From Streptococcus orisasini (GTDB lineage: Bacteria; Bacillota; Bacilli; Lactobacillales; Streptococcaceae): 56,336 bases of DNA. The DNA lies in assembly GCF_001431045.1 (NCBI RefSeq), contig NZ_BCLE01000034.1:1-56336 (forward strand), read 5' to 3'. Made by a program: the position numbers and the translations under genes. A model generated the notes under the pieces. That model saw only the letters and a program-made list of their open reading frames with translations, was not told the DNA's origin and did not search any database. Positions 39,490-46,293 of this stretch are shown here, in pieces (the stretch's first letter is position 1; each line of letters begins with the position of its first letter).

Positions 39490-39825
39490 GGTTCTTAAGC
39501 GATTGCTGCAGCAGATGATTTCTACTCGAATCGATAACTGATAAATGTACAAAAAAGGACCCTGATTTCTCAGGGCCTTTTCTAGGAGATTTATGAAAAA
39601 GAAAAGTTTTTAGGAATCCTATTGCTAGGATGACTATAGTATACGAACGATTCCTTAAGATAGACTTAAAGAATTCTTTCAGAAAACTTAAAGATCAAAA
39701 TTAATTTTGCTGAGGCAGAAATAGCTGAGCTGCCTTCTCAAATAGGAATTTTAAGGCTTTCTACTCGATTTCTGCTGAGATGATTCCATAAAAAGGAAAG
39801 AGAAAATTTTAAAGATTTCTGGATT

Positions 39826-40977
39826 TTAGAGGCCTGTTTTCAAATAGGCTTCTATCATTTTTTTCTGAGGTGCAGCCATGGGAAATTGTTCAAAATCTTG
39901 AGCAGAAACCCAGCAGAGTTCATGTTCATCAGAAAGACTGTCAGCAGTTGTAAAGCCTTCTGTCAGAACGATTTGCCACTTTTGATGGCTAAAGGTATGT
40001 TTGACAGGCTGAAAAACTTTATCAGACCAATCAACTGTTAGTTGATAATCTTCTGAAAAAATGTGCTTTTGTGACTGGGTTTCTAAAATAGATGTCTCAT
40101 CATTTTCAAAGAGATTCAGCTGCTGGCTGATAAAGTCCGTCTCCATAAGCGGAAAAGTCCAAAAGCCTGCCAGTAAACGGCCCTTATTATTTTTTTCAAG
40201 CAGAAAATCACCTTTTTGATTGCGAATAATAAAGGCTTGTATTTGCACAGGCCGCGGTTTTTTCTTAGGCAGTTTAATTGGATATTTATCCATTGTTCCA
40301 TGGAGATAGGCAGCACTGAAAGAGCGAACAGGGTTTTCTTCTGGTCTTGGATTTTTAGCTGCTTCAATATCTGTCCCCAAGTCCATTAAGGCCTGATTAA
40401 AATCACCGGGCCGCTTGGGATCAATAAGGATTTTTGTAATAGCCTGAAAAATTTTCCGATTTTTAGGATCGCCAATATCATAGTCAACTTCAAAAAGTCT
40501 GGCCATAACCCGCATGACATTGCCGTCAACCGCCGGTTCAGGTAAATCAAAAGCGATACTGGCAATAGCTCCGGCTGTGTAGGGACCGATTCCTTTTAGG
40601 ACAGCAATATCTTCGTAAGTATTGGGGAACTGTCCGCCGTGTTTTTCCATAACCTGCTGGGCAGCCGTTTGCATATTGCGCACACGAGAGTAATAGCCTA
40701 AACCTTCCCAGGCCTTAAGCAATTGTTCCTCGGGTGCCTGTGCCAAATCCTGAATGCTCGGAAACCAGTTCAAAAAACGTTCATAGTAGGGAATAACAGT
40801 TGCTACCTGAGTTTGCTGCAGCATGATTTCAGAAACCCAGATACAGTAGGGATTTTTTGTCCGACGCCAAGGCAAATCACGCTTTTCCTGATCGTACCAA
40901 GCCAATAAGGTTTTTCGGAAGGAAGCAATTTTGTCGGCATCCCACATTTTTATACCGTAGTCATTTAAATCTAGCAT
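39826..40977 (-). CDS. mutY: A/G-specific adenine DNA glycosylase MutY (Fe-S-less type)
   Basis: A 383-residue MutY. The helix-hairpin-helix and catalytic region has EIMLQQTQVATVIPYYERF (catalytic Glu) and LKGIGPYTAGAIASIAF followed by AVDGNV (catalytic Asp). The C-terminal NUDIX-like domain recognises 8-oxoG. In the place of the usual four-cysteine [4Fe-4S] loop the sequence runs LGTDIEAAKNPRPEENPVRS with no cysteine. Fe-S-free MutY proteins are known from Lactobacillales. It removes adenine mispaired with 8-oxoguanine. Confidence 0.95.
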   Translation of the reverse strand: MLDLNDYGIKMWDADKIASFRKTLLAWYDQEKRDLPWRRTKNPYCIWVSEIMLQQTQVATVIPYYERFLNWFPSIQDLAQAPEEQLLKAWEGLGYYSRVRNMQTAAQQVMEKHGGQFPNTYEDIAVLKGIGPYTAGAIASIAFDLPEPAVDGNVMRVMARLFEVDYDIGDPKNRKIFQAITKILIDPKRPGDFNQALMDLGTDIEAAKNPRPEENPVRSFSAAYLHGTMDKYPIKLPKKKPRPVQIQAFIIRNQKGDFLLEKNNKGRLLAGFWTFPLMETDFISQQLNLFENDETSILETQSQKHIFSEDYQLTVDWSDKVFQPVKHTFSHQKWQIVLTEGFTTADSLSDEHELCWVSAQDFEQFPMAAPQKKMIEAYLKTGL

Positions 40978-41039
40978 AAGTCTATTGTAGCAGATGCTGA
41001 TTTATTTTCCAAAAAAGTTATATTTTTAACAGTTTTATC

Positions 41040-41068
41040 TTGACAAATGTAAGCGGTTACGATAAAAT
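41040..41068 (+). promoter_or_regulatory. Strong promoter with cre site in the spacer, micropeptide operon
   Basis: TTGACA (41040-41045, consensus) and TAAAAT (41063-41068) are separated by 17 bp. The spacer and the first -10-flanking base hold ATGTAAGCGGTTACG (41047-41061), matching the cre consensus at 14 of 15 positions. CcpA bound here would block RNA polymerase directly. Confidence 0.85.
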
Positions 41069-41116
41069 AAATTTAGAAATAAGATAAGAAATCGGAAACG
41101 ATAAGGAGGAATTCTT

Positions 41117-41158
41117 ATGGTAAGATTGAATATCGCACGGTATAAAAACGGAGATTAA
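41117..41158 (+). CDS. 13-residue micropeptide (RYKNGD family), copy 1
   Basis: The gene has 13 codons and reads MVRLNIARYKNGD. It has a near-perfect ribosome-binding site AAGGAGGA (41103-41110) six bases before the ATG and a strong promoter upstream. There is no signal peptide and no GG motif; it is too short for a folded domain. Copy 2 shares RYKNGD, with four of the six codons differing only at the third base, so the peptide and not just the DNA has been conserved. I know no function. It might be a signal or RiPP-type precursor, a leader peptide, or a regulator; no modifying enzyme or exporter is adjacent. Confidence 0.7.
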   Translation: MVRLNIARYKNGD

Positions 41159-41205
41159 AAATCTTTATAAGTAATTAGTTTTTTGTTCAATAGGAGGTGG
41201 CGCTT

Positions 41206-41253
41206 ATGTTAATGCTTGATGTAGGTCGCTATAAGAACGGTGACAAAGAATAG
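41206..41253 (+). CDS. 15-residue micropeptide (RYKNGD family), copy 2
   Basis: The peptide reads MLMLDVGRYKNGDKE. RBS AGGAGGTGG lies 5-6 bases before the ATG and the gene is 47 bp downstream of copy 1 in the same transcript. It aligns with copy 1 as hydrophobic-x-hydrophobic-(D/N)-(V/I)-(G/A)-RYKNGD, plus a KE tail. It is not a frame shadow of anything larger on either strand. Function unknown. Confidence 0.7.
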   Translation: MLMLDVGRYKNGDKE

Positions 41254-41278
41254 ACGGTAGGCAATAACTTTACAGATA

Positions 41279-41353
41279 ATGTTTTATTGTAAATGTGGTA
41301 AAAAAAGCAAAAGGGCAATTAAAGATTATAATCAGGATATGAAGAATAAGTGA
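41279..41353 (+). CDS. Possible 24-residue Cys-pair peptide
   Basis: A frame of 24 codons directly after copy 2. It begins MFYCKCGKKSKRAIKDYNQD and ends MKNK, is very basic, and has a CxC pair. No good ribosome-binding site is visible, so translation is doubtful. The IKDYNQD part loosely resembles the IARYKNGD end of copy 1 if one gap is allowed. It may be a diverged relative or a chance frame. Confidence 0.3.
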   Translation: MFYCKCGKKSKRAIKDYNQDMKNK

Positions 41354-41374
41354 CCAGAAACGATTGTATAGTAA

Positions 41375-41417
41375 GGAAGTTTTGGGTGGTTCTTATTTAA
41401 AATCTCTATAAGTAAAA
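41375..41417 (+). repeat. Emptied micropeptide cassette
   Basis: AAGGAAG, then TTCTTAT joined to TTAAAATCTCTATAAGTAA. This is the flank pattern of copy 1 (AAGGAGG...TTCTTATG before it and TTAAAAATCTTTATAAGTAA after it) with the coding part missing. It looks like a duplicated cassette that lost its peptide gene. Confidence 0.5.
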
Positions 41418-41531
41418 AGACTCGCGAGTAATGCCCTTGCTTTGATGATAAAAATAGAGTTAAGGTCGACAATCTAGGTAGATAGTTAGGTTGGAGAGCT
41501 CAAAGACCTAGTAATTCTTAAATAGAATATA

Positions 41532-41587
41532 AAAGGAGGTCTACCATTTTAGAGATAAATCAGAAAGACTATGAAAATAGTGAATAA
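41532..41587 (+). pseudogene. Decayed micropeptide, copy 3 (ATT in place of ATG)
   Basis: AAAGGAGGT is followed six bases later by a 14-codon frame starting ATT: (I)LEINQKDYENSE, then TAA. It has exactly the length of copy 1 and keeps hydrophobic residues 2 and 4, Asn5, Tyr9, Asn11 and an acidic end. The perfect ribosome-binding site with ATT where ATG should be suggests either a lost start or very weak non-canonical initiation. TTAAAAATC, as after copy 1, occurs again 6 bp past the stop. Confidence 0.5.
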
Positions 41588-41650
41588 CTCCTTAAAAATC
41601 AAAAAAGTGTACAGGAGAAGTCCGATGACACTTTAATTTTAGAATAGGAA

Positions 41651-41686
41651 AAACCCCAGCGATGAGCGTGTAAATCGTTGGGGTTT
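41651..41686 (+). terminator. Hairpin between the micropeptide locus and the nitroreductase
   Basis: AAACCCCAGCGAT pairs with ATCGTTGGGGTTT (13 bp, one G-U) over a 10-nt loop, with only a short U-tract. It probably ends the micropeptide transcript. Confidence 0.65.
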
Positions 41687-41785
41687 GTGCATTGTAAAAG
41701 GGCTTTTGGTTTTCATAATATAAATTGGGGAACAGGGTTATCATTAGGTGTAGCAAATACTTTTAATATAAAGGAGAGCAGTAAG

Positions 41786-42436
41786 ATGACAGACTTTGTA
41801 AATAATAATTTCGCTGATATTCTTTTAAATCGACATTCTGTACGTCATTTTGATCCTGCTGTCAAAATCAGCCGCGATGAAATGTCTCAGATGATTGAGG
41901 AGGCCCATGTGGCTCCGTCTGCTTGTAACTTACAGCCCTGGCGGTTTATTGTCATTGACAGTGAAGAGGGCAAGGACAAGCTGCGTACTTTCTTTATGCG
42001 ATTTAATATGCCGCAACTTGAAACTTCCTCAGCTGTTGTCATGATTTTTGGCGATACTGAAGCTTATAAATCTTATCGTGATTTGTGGAATAAGGCCTGC
42101 AATGACGGACAGATAAGCCCTGAAAAAAGAGACGAAGTTTTAAAAACTTTTCTGCCTTTATATGAAAATGCAAGTCGAGAATCACTCTTATTTGATGCTA
42201 AGACTAATAGTGCCCTTGTAGCTATGCAGTTTATGTTAGTGGCACGGGCTCATGGCTATGAAACAAATGCTATTCAAGGCTACGCTTCCAGTGCCGCTGC
42301 TGAAGCTTTAGGTTTAGATTCCGAGCGTTATGTGCCCTGCATGGCAATTGCCATAGGTAAGCCTGATCCTGCTAAACAGCAAGCAGAAGTCCATTCACAG
42401 CGCTATCCAGTTGAAAAAATCAGCGAATTTCTTTAA
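41786..42436 (+). CDS. Nitroreductase family protein
   Basis: A 216-residue FMN-dependent nitroreductase. The N-terminal ILLNRHSVRHFDPAVKI holds the arginine that binds the FMN phosphate, and EAHVAPSACNLQPWRFIVI is the second FMN motif. The C-terminal part with ARAHGYETNAIQGYASS and IAIGKPDP completes the fold. Such enzymes reduce nitro compounds or quinones with NAD(P)H; the physiological substrate is unknown. The start is ATG 41786 behind AAGGAG. An upstream in-frame extension passes through the terminator hairpin. Confidence 0.92.
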   Translation: MTDFVNNNFADILLNRHSVRHFDPAVKISRDEMSQMIEEAHVAPSACNLQPWRFIVIDSEEGKDKLRTFFMRFNMPQLETSSAVVMIFGDTEAYKSYRDLWNKACNDGQISPEKRDEVLKTFLPLYENASRESLLFDAKTNSALVAMQFMLVARAHGYETNAIQGYASSAAAEALGLDSERYVPCMAIAIGKPDPAKQQAEVHSQRYPVEKISEFL

Positions 42437-42503
42437 GAGACAGAAGAGGGCTGATCTAGCCTACAATAGAGCTGACTTTTGTTTGATTTTTTGAGAAAAT
42501 TCC

Positions 42504-42579
42504 TTGCATTTGTCTTATAATTTTTGTATAATAGTATTTCGTGAGTATCCCTCACTTACCCCTTGTTTAGGCTTGGGGT
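42504..42579 (+). promoter_or_regulatory. rpsF promoter and structured leader
   Basis: TTGCAT (42504-42509) and TATAAT (42527-42532) are 17 bp apart. The leader then folds GTGAG/CTCAC (42541-42555) and ACCCC/GGGGT (42558-42579) ahead of AAGGAGG. Autogenous control by ribosomal protein S6 (with S18) binding to its leader is known in other bacteria; whether these hairpins do that is inference. Confidence 0.6.
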
Positions 42580-42605
42580 CATTAGTCCAAAAGGAGGAAA
42601 AATCA

Positions 42606-42896
42606 ATGGCAAAATACGAAATTCTTTATATTATTCGTCCGAACATTGAAGAAGAAGCTAAAAATGCTTTGGTAGAACGTTTTGACTCTATCTTAACTGA
42701 CAATGGTGCAACTATTGTTGAGTCAAAAGATTGGGAAAAACGCCGTCTTGCATACGAAATTCAAGATTTTCGTGAAGGACTTTACCACATCATCAATGTT
42801 GAGACTGAAGATGCCGTAGCTCTTGACGAGTTTGACCGTCTGTCAAAAATCAACGGTGATATTCTTCGTCACATGATCGTTAAACTTGACGCTTAA
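42606..42896 (+). CDS. rpsF: 30S ribosomal protein S6
   Basis: A 96-residue S6 with the family ends [19 protein letters not shown] and [10 protein letters not shown]. It binds 16S rRNA with S18 in the platform of the small subunit. First gene of the conserved rpsF-ssb-rpsR operon; ssb starts 17 bp later. Confidence 0.98.
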   Translation: MAKYEILYIIRPNIEEEAKNALVERFDSILTDNGATIVESKDWEKRRLAYEIQDFREGLYHIINVETEDAVALDEFDRLSKINGDILRHMIVKLDA

Positions 42897-42913
42897 GAAA
42901 GTAGTGGTAGTTT

Positions 42914-43405
42914 ATGATTAATAATGTAGTACTAGTTGGTCGCATGACTCGTGATGCTGAGCTTCGTTACACTCCAAGCAATCAGGCTGTTGCAACTTTC
43001 ACGCTTGCGGTTAACCGTAATTTTAAAAATCAAAATGGTGAACGTGAAGCTGATTTCATCAACATCGTGATTTGGCGTCAGCAGGCTGAAAATTTAGCCA
43101 ATTGGGCTAAAAAAGGTACCCTGCTTGGAATTACTGGCCGTATTCAGACCCGTAACTATGAAAATCAGCAGGGACAGCGTGTTTATGTTACAGAAGTTGT
43201 TGCGGACAATTTCCAAATTTTGGAAAGCCGTGCTACACGTGAAGCTCAATCCCACAATTATAATGCTGGCGGCAATTTTGGCGGAAATAATTTTTCATCC
43301 CAGCAGGATGCTTCACAATCGCAAACACCAAACTTTGGCAGAGATGAGAGCCCATTTGGAAATTCAAATCCAATGGACATCTCAGATGACGATCTTCCTT
43401 TCTAA
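42914..43405 (+). CDS. ssb: Single-stranded DNA-binding protein
   Basis: A 163-residue SSB. The OB fold (1-105) starts [20 protein letters not shown], followed by a Gly/Asn/Gln-rich disordered linker and the acidic partner-binding tip [10 protein letters not shown]. It coats single-stranded DNA in replication, repair and transformation. The ribosome-binding site is weak (AGTAGTGG), so it may depend on translation from rpsF. Confidence 0.97.
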   Translation: MINNVVLVGRMTRDAELRYTPSNQAVATFTLAVNRNFKNQNGEREADFINIVIWRQQAENLANWAKKGTLLGITGRIQTRNYENQQGQRVYVTEVVADNFQILESRATREAQSHNYNAGGNFGGNNFSSQQDASQSQTPNFGRDESPFGNSNPMDISDDDLPF

Positions 43406-43540
43406 AAGGTTGAACGAATTGAAACTCATTGGAGTTCGGGTTGGAAAGCTCAGAAAAAAGATAAGTCATTTTGAAAATAAGAATTGTCTATTTTCGCTTG
43501 CTTTAAAGCCCCTAACATCATGATATAAAGGAGAAAAAAC

Positions 43541-43780
43541 ATGGCTCAACAACGTCGTGGCGGATTCAAACGCCGTAAAAAGGTTGACTATATCGCAGCT
43601 AATAAAATTGAATATGTTGATTACAAAGACACTGAATTGCTCAGCCGTTTTGTATCTGAACGCGGTAAAATTTTACCACGTCGCGTAACAGGCACTTCAG
43701 CTAAAAACCAACGCAAAGTGACAAATGCAATCAAACGTGCTCGCGTTATGGCGCTTATGCCTTTCGTAAATGAAGATTAA
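43541..43780 (+). CDS. rpsR: 30S ribosomal protein S18
   Basis: A 79-residue S18 with the basic start [17 protein letters not shown] and the core [24 protein letters not shown] motif ([15 protein letters not shown]). It pairs with S6 on the small subunit. Last gene of rpsF-ssb-rpsR, with a clear terminator. Confidence 0.98.
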   Translation: MAQQRRGGFKRRKKVDYIAANKIEYVDYKDTELLSRFVSERGKILPRRVTGTSAKNQRKVTNAIKRARVMALMPFVNED

Positions 43781-43784
43781 AATG

Positions 43785-43818
43785 TAAAGAAGTTGAGGTA
43801 AATCTCAGCTTCTTTTTT
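43785..43818 (+). terminator. Terminator after rpsR
   Basis: AAGAAGTTGAG pairs with CTCAGCTTCTTTTTT over a 6-nt loop. Confidence 0.85.
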
Positions 43819-43938
43819 AGACTCATTATCAGCTGCAGCAGTTGGTTTATATTAACAGCAATCATTGCTGTCTGTTCCACTCCTTTTTAGTGCCTTACTA
43901 ACTTGCACTTGCTAAGGGAGTAAAGTGACTAAGCAGCA

Positions 43939-43977
43939 CAAAAAACACCAGCACACAGTTGTGCCAGTGTTTTTTTA
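43939..43977 (-). terminator. Terminator after the LiaF-like gene
   Basis: On the minus strand AACACTGGCACA pairs imperfectly with TGTGCTGGTGTT, followed by TTTTGTG. The left side also carries a run of T on the plus strand. Confidence 0.6.
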
Positions 43978-44670
43978 TTAGTACTGAATGACAGCTTCTC
44001 CCATAGATACTGAACCCGTAAGCACGACCGTTACAAGCTCGCTATCCGTATTAGGAATGCCTGCGAATGAAATGGAAGCAAAGGGGCTGCTTGCTTTATT
44101 AATGATTTTCCAGTTTTTAGGAATGCGAATATTGGTCTGACCAAAAGCGACGTCAAGTCTAATTTCGGGGGAGTCTGTCATAAACTGAGCTTGAGTGAAA
44201 TCAATTGACTGTTCACCAAATTTAGTATTAATGTACACATTGGTCAATTGTTTAGATGTCACGTAAGTCATATTTTCTGAAAAAAATGTTCTCAGGTAAA
44301 TATCGGTTTCATTGTCAATATAATTGGCATTTTTTTCACCTTCAAAATGATGATAAGAGGTGCTTTTATAAGTGTAAGAGCTACGGGAATTGATTAAATT
44401 ATGCAAAACGACACCTATAAGGACAAGGCCAGCAAAAAGTGGTCCGACAGAGTAGGTGAAATGGAAAAGATTTTTAAGATAAATGCTTAAGAATCCCAGA
44501 CCGATAAAGATTAAAATGAAGTTTCGGTTGCTGAGACCAAATAAAGAAAATAATAAAGCCAAGATTAGCATGCTATCTAAAATGAGATGCAAGGCTGGAA
44601 AGAAGGCTGTGATAATGAAATAGACAGCCAATGCCAATAACAGCAAATACCAAAAATATCCTTTTTTCAT
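43978..44670 (-). CDS. hdrM: Membrane protein, LiaF-like (HdrM-type partner of LytTR regulator)
   Basis: A 230-residue protein. About four membrane helices fill residues 6-95, then a soluble cytoplasmic or surface domain (INTKFGEQSIDFTQAQF, VAFGQTNIRIPKNW) resembles the C-terminal domain of LiaF. It overlaps the LytTR gene by 4 bases. In S. mutans a LytTR regulator and a membrane inhibitor (HdrR/HdrM) lie near uvrA and control competence and bacteriocin genes. The name rests on this order and pairing; the LiaF-like domain is what I can see. Confidence 0.55.
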   Translation of the reverse strand: MKKGYFWYLLLLALAVYFIITAFFPALHLILDSMLILALLFSLFGLSNRNFILIFIGLGFLSIYLKNLFHFTYSVGPLFAGLVLIGVVLHNLINSRSSYTYKSTSYHHFEGEKNANYIDNETDIYLRTFFSENMTYVTSKQLTNVYINTKFGEQSIDFTQAQFMTDSPEIRLDVAFGQTNIRIPKNWKIINKASSPFASISFAGIPNTDSELVTVVLTGSVSMGEAVIQY

Positions 44671-45068
44671 AAGAGACTCCTTTTTTTCATGATTAATGCT
44701 TTGTAGTATTTTCGAGAAACCCAGGTTGTTTTGGCTGAATTCCTGAAACTGATTTTTGGGGTGGAAGAAAAAGATTTATTGATGGCAGAAATTTCAAGAC
44801 TGTTGGCAATTTGACTCTTGCCAATTTGCTGGAAATAATCGGGCAGCAATTCTATGAATTCACGCAAATGCAGTCGGCTTTGGTAGACCCGATCTTTTGT
44901 ATGGACATAGGTTTTACGATTGTTGATTTCAATAAAAATGATATCTGAGATATTTAAAAAGAAGATTTCTTTATCTAAAAAGACCTCAATGGACTGGTGC
45001 TTGGGATTCAAATGGATTTCCATAACGCCAGGTGCTACGCTGTCATCAAAAATATATCTTGTCTCCAT
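44667..45068 (-). CDS. hdrR: LytTR-domain DNA-binding regulator (HdrR-like)
   Basis: A 133-residue stand-alone LytTR protein without a receiver domain. The DNA-binding domain includes FLNISDIIFIEINNRKTYVHTKD, LREFIELLPDYFQQIGKSQIANSLEI and a basic C-terminal end. It would bind direct repeats in promoters and be held in check by the membrane protein encoded next. By position beside uvrA and the membrane partner it corresponds to S. mutans HdrR, a high-density-responsive activator of comX and mutacin genes. Possible targets in this window are the two GG-peptide genes (inference). Confidence 0.65.
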   Translation of the reverse strand: METRYIFDDSVAPGVMEIHLNPKHQSIEVFLDKEIFFLNISDIIFIEINNRKTYVHTKDRVYQSRLHLREFIELLPDYFQQIGKSQIANSLEISAINKSFSSTPKISFRNSAKTTWVSRKYYKALIMKKRSLL

Positions 45069-45162
45069 ATATTAACTATAGCATAAAAGTTTATAAAAAA
45101 GGCCACTTTCTTTTTAAGTGGTCGTTTTTTATGTCTAAGCTGTTTTTAATGAACCTTGAAAG

Positions 45163-45828
45163 TTATTTTGCACTTTGCTGTGGTGCTAGAGTACTTTCAA
45201 CATTGTATTTCTTTTTAAGCAGGTAGCGAATAGCGAAAGCAGCGGCACCGATAACAAGAAGTACTATTCCTGAGAGTTTAGGGTTAACAGCTGCAGGCAG
45301 TAAGCTAGACGCAGTGTAAAGCAACATCCAAAAGAACATAAAGAGAATCAACATTCCCATTGATTTCCACAAGCTTGGACGCTGATCTTTAGGTTTTCCT
45401 GAATGCCGATAGACAAAATAATAGCTAGCAAACATGACTGCTCCGCCACCAAAACCTATAAAAAGAATGGATATGATTCCATAGCTTGGGGTCTGCTTAC
45501 TGAGGAAATTTAAAAGTCCTGTAACTAAAGCAACGATGGCAAGGAAAAACAGTGACGTATCCAACCACATCAGCCAAGGATTGGTATTTTTTGGTGCTAG
45601 TTTGTTAGCCTTAATTTCATCAGTTTCAATAAAACGTGCTGCCCAGACGGTTGGGGCACCAAGGAAGGAGCGAGCAGGAATTCCTTGCTTTTGTTTTTCC
45701 AAAATGTCTGGCAGGTTTTCTTCAAGAATAGTCTTGATGTCCTCGTCAGATTTACCAGCTTGAATGAGTTGATGAGTGACAATATTGATAAATTCTTGAT
45801 TCTTTTTAGTGAGGTTTTGTAAATCCAT
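45163..45828 (-). CDS. DUF1129 family membrane protein
   Basis: A 221-residue protein. The cytoplasmic N-terminus (1-90) contains NLTKKNQEFINIVTHQLIQAGKSDEDI, and four membrane helices fill residues 90-210. It matches the DUF1129 family of Firmicutes; the function is unknown. It lies downstream of three tandem structured repeats and corA on the same strand. Confidence 0.8.
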   Translation of the reverse strand: MDLQNLTKKNQEFINIVTHQLIQAGKSDEDIKTILEENLPDILEKQKQGIPARSFLGAPTVWAARFIETDEIKANKLAPKNTNPWLMWLDTSLFFLAIVALVTGLLNFLSKQTPSYGIISILFIGFGGGAVMFASYYFVYRHSGKPKDQRPSLWKSMGMLILFMFFWMLLYTASSLLPAAVNPKLSGIVLLVIGAAAFAIRYLLKKKYNVESTLAPQQSAK

Positions 45829-45910
45829 GTGTTAGAATTCTCCTGTTTATAAAAATCTAAGTAAGAACATAGTAAGAAAAGACAGCCCGATATTTGGATA
45901 TCTGAAGTTA

Positions 45911-46284
45911 GGTCGCATAAGAGGGAAATCGATCCTGTATTATCGCCTGTCCCAGTAAATGGTAAAAGGCATGTCGCCGGATAGCGGATGTCGGTAGAAT
46001 GACGAGACACTTTTAGTGTCCGACATTCCAGGAAGGGTTACGCCGGACAGGAGGTCAAATCGATAATATTTGACCGCCTGTCCCAGTAAATGGGTAAGGC
46101 ATGCCGCCGGATAGCGGATGCCGGTAGAATGACGAGACACTTTTAGTGTCCGACATTAAAAGCGTTACGCCGGACAGGAGGTCCAATCGATAATATTTGA
46201 TCTCCTGTCCCAGTAAATGGGTAAGACATGCCGCCGGATAGCGGATGCCGGTAGAATGACGAGACACTTTTAGTGTCCGACATT
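45911..46284. repeat. Three tandem structured repeats (127-131 bp period)
   Basis: Copy 1 (45911-46027) is diverged; copies 2 (46037-46157) and 3 (46164-46284) are nearly identical. Each contains GACAGGAGG.../...CCTGTC (a long hairpin), CCCAGTAAATGGG (palindrome), GCCGCCGGATAGCGGATGCC, and GACACTTTTAGTGTC (hairpin). CCCAGTAAAT begins at 45951, 46082 and 46209. Small minus-strand frames across the array merely repeat the same residues and lack ribosome-binding sites, so I treat it as noncoding. It starts 10 nt after the corA stop codon. Confidence 0.8.
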
Positions 46285-46293
46285 CTTACCCAT

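Noticed and set aside
39594..39640. Signal-peptide-like start MKKKS after the trxA terminators
   Set aside because: It stops after six codons; a one-base shift gives FLGILLLG and then stops again. It may be a remnant of a secreted protein, but too little is left to call.
45911..46284. CRISPR array
   Set aside because: Units are 127-131 bp with internal palindromes and no unique spacers; no cas genes are present.
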